DNA from: Bacteroidota bacterium
Lineage (GTDB): Bacteria; Bacteroidota; Bacteroidia; Chitinophagales; Chitinophagaceae
Length of the DNA: 45,342 nucleotides
Direction: 5' to 3'
Assembly: GCA_030706685.1 (NCBI GenBank)
Contig: JAUZOA010000038.1
Location: 1 to 45,342, forward strand
Shown here: in pieces, positions 41,802 to 45,342 of the stretch
How positions within the stretch are numbered: the stretch's first letter is position 1
How the letters are laid out: each line of letters opens with the position of its first letter
The notes under the pieces: model-generated
Database searches by the model: none
Told to the model about the DNA's origin: nothing
The model's input: only the letters and a program-made list of their open reading frames with translations
Program-made: the position numbers and the translations under genes

Positions 41802-43088
41802 CTATTTTTTGCGGCAGGATTCCAGCTTTTTTTGAAGCAATTGCTTCTCGGCTTGCAGGGGGGCTAATCCGATAGCGGTTTCAAGAACCGGTATCGCTTT
41901 TTCAAATTGATTTAACGTGATATAAAACTCAGCTTTCGTAGCGTAAAAGAGATAATAGGATTTAAATGCCGGGATTTTGCTGATCTTTTCCAGTTCCTCC
42001 ATTGCTTTTTCCGTTCCATATACTTTTGAAACGGCAATAGCCCGGTTCAGCAACACAACCGGCGAATGATCTGCCTGTATTAAATTATCATATAAGGAGA
42101 GAATGCTTTTCCAATCCGTAGATTCGAAATCCGGCGCCAGGCAATGACAGGCCGAAATAGCAGCCAGGATATTGTAAATCGAAACGGGATTACCAAAAGA
42201 AGCTTTTTCGAGATTGGAAAGTCCTTTAGCGATCAATGACCGGTTCCATTGTGAACGGTTCTGTTCGGCCATTGTCAGCAGGTTACCTTCCTTATCCTGC
42301 CTTGAGCTAAACCGGGAAGCATTCAATTGCATTAAGGCAAGCAGGCCATAAATAATTGACTTGTTGGGAATGGCCGGGTGTTTTTCTATGATCTCCGCAA
42401 GACGGATGGCTTCCTCACACAATTCATAACGGATCAGGTCATTCCCTTTGGAAGCGCTGTAGCCTTCATTGAATAAAAGATAAATGGTTTCCAAAACAGC
42501 CTCCGATCTTTTTTCCAATTCTTTGCCCTGTGGTACTTCAAAAGGTATCTTGTCTTCACGGATCTTTTGCCGCGCCCTCACCAGCCGCTTGTTGATATTT
42601 TCTTCCGTAGTAAGAAATGCTTTGGCTATTTCAGGAATACTGAAACCGCAAAGCGTTTTCAGTGCCAGGGCAACCTGCGAATCGGCTGATATAGCGGGAT
42701 GGCAACAGGTGAATATCATTCTTAACTGGTCATCCAATATCTCCTGCTCAGAAAAAAAATAATCGAGAGCGGGTTCAGCAGTCCATTCAGATTTTAAATG
42801 ATGAACAACATCGGAAGAATATTGCCTTTTATATTTCTCCCGGTTAACGATATTAAGGGCCTTATTCTTTGCTACCCTGAACAACCAGGCAGAAGGATTG
42901 TCGGGAACTCCCTGGTAAGTCCAATGACTGATAGCTTCCACCAGCGAATCCTGTACTACATCTTCCGCAAGCCCCATATTTTCGGGGCCAAAGATTCTTG
43001 TCAATACCGCCACCATTTTTCCCGTCTCGTGGCGGAAAAGATGATCAATGAGCTGGGTTACCCGGGATTCTTTTGTCAGGGAGTTCAT
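41802..43088 (-). CDS. ECF sigma factor, ECF42-like, with TPR-like C-terminus
   Basis: The 428-residue protein has sigma region 2 at about 14-85 (AEDVVQDSLVEAISHW, PSAWLFRVAKNKALNIV) and region 4 at about 125-180 (LALKTLCGFSIPEIAKAFLTTEENINKRLVRARQKI). The long extension (about 190-428) starts with the YLLFNEGYSAS motif and continues as helical repeats. This size and extension, and the DGPF neighbours, fit the ECF42 group, in which the C-terminal domain is known to matter for activity and no classic anti-sigma factor is adjacent. It overlaps the VOC gene by four bases. Target promoters are likely those with TGTCC-N17-TTGTC in this cluster. Confidence 0.92.
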   Translation of the reverse strand: MNSLTKESRVTQLIDHLFRHETGKMVAVLTRIFGPENMGLAEDVVQDSLVEAISHWTYQGVPDNPSAWLFRVAKNKALNIVNREKYKRQYSSDVVHHLKSEWTAEPALDYFFSEQEILDDQLRMIFTCCHPAISADSQVALALKTLCGFSIPEIAKAFLTTEENINKRLVRARQKIREDKIPFEVPQGKELEKRSEAVLETIYLLFNEGYSASKGNDLIRYELCEEAIRLAEIIEKHPAIPNKSIIYGLLALMQLNASRFSSRQDKEGNLLTMAEQNRSQWNRSLIAKGLSNLEKASFGNPVSIYNILAAISACHCLAPDFESTDWKSILSLYDNLIQADHSPVVLLNRAIAVSKVYGTEKAMEELEKISKIPAFKSYYLFYATKAEFYITLNQFEKAIPVLETAIGLAPLQAEKQLLQKKLESCRKK

Positions 43089-43441
43089 TTTTTATATTTG
43101 GGCTGGTATAGCTGTACACTGAAATCGCCGGGCATATAAAACTCCGTCACAAACCCATATTTGCGATCTTCGATCTTTCCCTTAAATTTTACTCCTTTAG
43201 CTTTTAATTCTTCAACCGTTTGATGGATATCATCGCAATAAAAGGAAATGGCATGAGTGCCGGACCTGGCGCCTTCTCCGCTTTCATCAGAAGGATGACA
43301 ACCCATATCTGCTTCGGGCAGATCGAAGATCAGCCAGCCATTACCCACATCGGCAGCTTTCAACCCGAGCTTATCACGCAGGAAGACCCTGAGGCCCGCC
43401 GCATCAGAACTATAAAACATGGTATGAACACCTTTGATCAT
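43085..43441 (-). CDS. VOC-family protein preceding the sigma factor
   Basis: The 118-residue protein is a single glyoxalase/bleomycin-resistance-like unit: MIKGVHTMFYSSDAAGLRVFLRDKLGLKAADVGNGWLIFDLP, THAISFYCDDIHQTVEELKAKGVKF, and FVTEFYMPGDFSVQLYQPKY. His residues and the terminal strand could bind a metal. The gene is first in a two-gene unit with the sigma factor (overlap of four bases, ATGA type). Upstream there is no TGTCC motif, so this unit is probably not autoregulated by the same promoter. Confidence 0.88.
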   Translation of the reverse strand: MIKGVHTMFYSSDAAGLRVFLRDKLGLKAADVGNGWLIFDLPEADMGCHPSDESGEGARSGTHAISFYCDDIHQTVEELKAKGVKFKGKIEDRKYGFVTEFYMPGDFSVQLYQPKYKK

Positions 43442-43565
43442 TGATTACCATTTTGGCCTTGTGAAAACCATTGCCCTATAAATATACGCCACTTCTTATT
43501 TACTGGTATGAACAACGCCTGAGCAAATAATAAAGATACTGTCTCATGAGGTCAGAAAAGAAAAA

Positions 43566-44080
43566 TTCACGCAAAGGCAAAGTTAACACAGCGACACAAA
43601 GAGAGTCTTATACTTTGCGCTCTTTGCTCCTTTGCGTTCCTGGTGTGAAATCTTTTTATTACAAATCATATTTCACGCAGAGGCGCAAAGTTAACACAGC
43701 GACCAAAGAGAGTCTGATACTTTGCGTCCTTTGCTCCTTTGCGTTCTCTGCGTGAAATCTTTTTAGTATAAACCATATTTCCCGCAAAGCGCGCAAAGTT
43801 AATGAAGCGACGCAAAGAGAGTCTGATACTTTGCGGCCTTTGCTCCTTGGCGTTCTTTGCGTGAAACCTTTTTATTACAACTCATATTTCCCGCAAGGCG
43901 CGCAAAGTTAATGTAGCGCAAAAAGAGTCTTAAACTTTGCGGCCTTCGCTCCTCTGCGTTCTCTGCGCGAAACCTTTTTATTACAACTCATATTTCACGC
44001 AGAGGCGCAAAGTTAACACAGCGACACAAAGGGGGTCTTAAACTTTGCGTCCTTTGCTCCTTAGCGCTTTTGCGTAAAAT
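43566..44080. repeat. Five-unit tandem array of hairpin-forming repeats
   Basis: Five units begin at 43566, 43672, 43779, 43888 and 43994, with periods of 106, 107, 109 and 106 bases. Each starts with a TTCACGCA or TTCCCGCA word and the core GCAAAGTTAA, ends in an inverted copy such as CTCTGCGTGAAA, and is separated by an A/T-rich spacer (CTTTTTATTACAA). Unit 2 shows a perfect 12-base outer pairing (TTTCACGCAGAG with CTCTGCGTGAAA). GCAAAG/CTTTGC words recur throughout. Units differ at many positions, and no gene is present; small open frames in it are chance. It fills most of the 869-base gap between the VOC and hemerythrin-like genes. Confidence 0.85.
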
Positions 44081-44136
44081 AAATACCTTTTGAAGACAAC
44101 CCCACGAAGGGAAGTCAGCTCATAATTTACACCAAT

Positions 44137-44165
44137 AAAAAAAGTCCGGGCAAGTACCCGGACTT
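44137..44165 (-). terminator. Intrinsic terminator of the hemerythrin-like gene
   Basis: AAGTCCGGG (44142-44150) and CCCGGACTT (44157-44165) form a perfect nine-pair stem with a six-base loop. Read on the minus strand, the stem is followed by a run of seven T residues (44143-44137). It is a strong intrinsic terminator for transcripts from the right, 145 bases after the hemerythrin-like stop. Confidence 0.85.
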
Positions 44166-44192
44166 ATGAATCTCACGAATAAGGTTATATTC

Positions 44193-44285
44193 TTACAAAA
44201 TGTTATGAACATTACGGTGCAATAATCTTGCGGTCCATTCATCCTTCAATACCACTGACAACACCAATAATAAATAATAATTCAT
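44193..44285 (-). CDS. Possible 30-residue small protein
   Basis: An ATG-started frame of 31 codons (with stop) lies between the hemerythrin-like gene and its terminator. The peptide begins MNYYLLLVLSVVL, a short hydrophobic stretch, then becomes polar (KDEWTARLLHRN). It lies within the transcript if the terminator above is used. There is no recognisable family and no clear ribosome site, so chance is quite possible. Confidence 0.2.
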   Translation of the reverse strand: MNYYLLLVLSVVLKDEWTARLLHRNVHNIL

Positions 44286-44310
44286 ATGTTAAGGTTTTGA
44301 GGTTGAAAAG

Positions 44311-44991
44311 TTATGCGACCATTGCTCCTTCGGTCAGGCCTTCCAGTACCTGGCGGAAACGTTTTTCGGATAATTCTTTTTCCGCCGTTACAAACAATGC
44401 TTTGAACACCACTTCCGGCGCCGTTTCTTCTACTTCTCTCAGCCAGCGGCATATTTCAGCATTATTCAACCCTCTTATCATCCATTTGCTGAACCGTATC
44501 ATGTGCTCCGGCGGGATATTGGAAACGATCTGGCGGGTAATAGCCATCAGGTCCGCCTCGGTATAGTAACGCCAGAGAAGAGGGTTGATTATTTCTTCTT
44601 CTTTGGCCATATGCTCAAGATTAAAAGCCATGAACTTTACGTATGACGGATAGATCTTCTTGGCGGCTTCTACTTTATCGGTTATTATCGCGGCGTTTTT
44701 ATACAAAGCGATAGATTCAGACAACTGCTGTCCAAGAAAATGATCGGTGACATGCTCCTGTTCGAAAGCATCCGCCACAGAAGGCTCATATTTTTCTATC
44801 GCGGGGAAAACATAAGTATCCTCACTGTAGGCATGTTTTTCAAATAAAGCGACTACTTCATTAATTCTTTCAATGACGGCTTCAGCCTCTTCCACATTCC
44901 AAAAATCGGTATGCTGGATCTGCAATGCTGTCTCATAAAGCAAAGCTCTCAGCCCCTTGTGTACCTGGTTAAACATGTTGTACTGTTGCAT
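44311..44991 (-). CDS. Hemerythrin-like HHE domain protein
   Basis: The 226-residue protein is a helical bundle with the HHE-type di-iron ligand pattern: His11, His27, His53 with Glu57 (EKHAYSEDTYVFP), His80 and His84 (EQEHVTDHF), and His127 with Glu131 (LEHMAKEEEIINPLLW). It should bind a di-iron site and could sense or handle oxygen, nitric oxide or reactive species; the exact role is unknown. The C-terminal 70 residues are an extra helical part. A second ATG five codons in is an equally possible start. The gene has its own terminator and an upstream region with repeated GCAATTC words. Confidence 0.9.
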   Translation of the reverse strand: MQQYNMFNQVHKGLRALLYETALQIQHTDFWNVEEAEAVIERINEVVALFEKHAYSEDTYVFPAIEKYEPSVADAFEQEHVTDHFLGQQLSESIALYKNAAIITDKVEAAKKIYPSYVKFMAFNLEHMAKEEEIINPLLWRYYTEADLMAITRQIVSNIPPEHMIRFSKWMIRGLNNAEICRWLREVEETAPEVVFKALFVTAEKELSEKRFRQVLEGLTEGAMVA

Positions 44992-45088
44992 AAGAAAATT
45001 TTACGGTTTAAAGTTTTATTAGTTTAAAGGTCAGGTTGAATGGTTAATGAATTTGATGAAATAAAAATATAATCACGGGAAACCGAAA

Positions 45089-45161
45089 GCAATTCCGGGT
45101 TGAATGAATTGCTGTTATTAATGACCGAATTGCATCCGGTCATGGCTGCCGGCGGCAATTC
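45089..45161. promoter_or_regulatory. Cluster of four GCAATTC/GAATTGC words
   Basis: GCAATTC occurs at 45089-45095 and 45155-45161 and its inverse GAATTGC at 45106-45112 and 45127-45133, giving two inverted pairs in 73 bases. A further CAATTC stands at 45197-45202. A separate perfect hairpin (ATGACCG with CGGTCAT, 45121-45143) overlaps. The cluster lies between the divergent hemerythrin-like gene and the gene starting at the right edge, where an operator would be expected. Confidence 0.4.
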
Positions 45162-45237
45162 ACGCGGGCATTTCACCAATTCATCCGGCCTATTGTCAAT
45201 TCAACTGGTGAAACTCTCATTTTGTGCAGTCATTAGC

Positions 45238-45245
45238 TATATTTG
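45238..45245 (+). promoter_or_regulatory. -7 element before the gene at the right edge
   Basis: TATATTTG is a perfect TAnnTTTG match. It lies 20 bases before the proposed TTG start at 45266. A TTTG at 45221-45224 is only 13 bases upstream, too near for a standard -33 element. Confidence 0.45.
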
Positions 45246-45265
45246 AGTGATACAACTACTTTCTA

Positions 45266-45342
45266 TTGCGCAAGACCGGGTTACATATTCTTTTCTTCCT
45301 GCTGATAGCTGTGCCGGCTTTGCACAGCCAAACCGCCAAGCG
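45266..45342 (+). CDS. 5' end of a secreted protein (cut by the window)
   Basis: The frame is open from 45251 to the edge. From a TTG at 45266 it encodes a basic start (MRKTG), a hydrophobic core (LHILFFLLIAVPAL) and HSQTAK, which is a convincing Sec signal peptide with cleavage after HSQ or nearby. No ATG is available in frame after the preceding stop, so TTG is the likely start. A perfect -7 promoter element stands 20 bases upstream. The protein's nature is beyond the window. Confidence 0.5.
   Translation, partial: MRKTGLHILFFLLIAVPALHSQTAK

Larger units (their letters stand above)
44081..44310. other. Remaining gap between the repeat array and the hemerythrin-like gene
   Basis: This stretch contains the terminator at 44137-44165 and a 30-codon open frame on the minus strand (44193-44285). 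Apart from these I see nothing in it. Confidence 0.5.

Noticed and set aside
43546-43755. 69-codon plus-strand frame in the tandem array
   Set aside because: It lies wholly in the hairpin repeats and its peptide follows the repeat unit, so it is a by-product of the repeats.
43566-44080. CRISPR array
   Set aside because: Unit length is about 107 bases, the units including the supposed spacers are all similar to each other, each folds on itself, and no cas gene is near.

Overview
The window looks like a chromosomal segment of a Bacteroidota bacterium, most likely of the Chitinophagaceae type. Signs of this are the DUF177-rpmF-plsX gene order, a DUF3810 protein, a UpxY-type antiterminator in a capsule locus, many lipoproteins with typical lipoboxes, scarce Shine-Dalgarno sites, and -7 elements close to the TAnnTTTG consensus of this phylum. 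No tRNA, rRNA, CRISPR array or insertion sequence was found.

Layout. (1) 1-9048 is mostly housekeeping: a 5'-truncated secreted-type protein and a lipoprotein, a DUF2130 coiled-coil protein, a 4'-phosphopantetheinyl transferase, dCTP deaminase, a DUF3810 membrane metallopeptidase-like protein, then DUF177/L32/PlsX and an unrecognised protein with a possible DNA-binding N-terminus. (2) 9299-31994 is a Wzx/Wzy-type exopolysaccharide or capsule locus with all genes on the plus strand. It encodes the Wza exporter, Wzc tyrosine kinase, UpxY, Wzx flippase, Wzy polymerase, one GT2 and four GT4 glycosyltransferases, an AsnB-like amidotransferase, a CysE-like acetyltransferase, a GINT1-like beta-propeller protein, an AlgD-like GDP-mannose dehydrogenase, a WcaJ-like initiating transferase, and two polysaccharide-lyase-like proteins. 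A strong intrinsic terminator (32026-32072) closes it and a second one (22575-22620) splits it in the middle. The gene set suggests a uronic-acid polymer that may be amidated and acetylated. (3) 32201-38154 holds two M14/AstE-like metallopeptidases flanking an OmpA-family protein, then a DUF1772-like membrane protein, a monohaem cytochrome c lipoprotein and a VOC protein. (4) 38369-43441 is a minus-strand cluster around an ECF42-like sigma factor with a TPR-like C-terminus. It has three DGPF/YCII proteins, two SRPBCC proteins, a TfoX-N protein, an NTF2-like lipoprotein and a VOC protein. (5) 43566-44080 is a five-unit tandem array of hairpin-forming repeats, followed by a hemerythrin-like gene with its own terminator and the likely 5' end of a further gene at the right edge.

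The most checkable new observation is a shared promoter-like motif, TGTCC-N17-TTGTC. It occurs with exactly the same spacing upstream of three separate genes in the sigma-factor cluster (two DGPF proteins and one SRPBCC protein), as expected if the local ECF sigma factor controls its own neighbourhood. Other notable points are the internal terminator in an exopolysaccharide locus that carries its own antiterminator, lyases inside the synthesis operon, a deviant Walker A' motif with a YG-repeat tail in the Wzc kinase, and several long inverted repeats that belong to dispersed or tandem families. All functional names are from reading motifs by eye; no database search was run.
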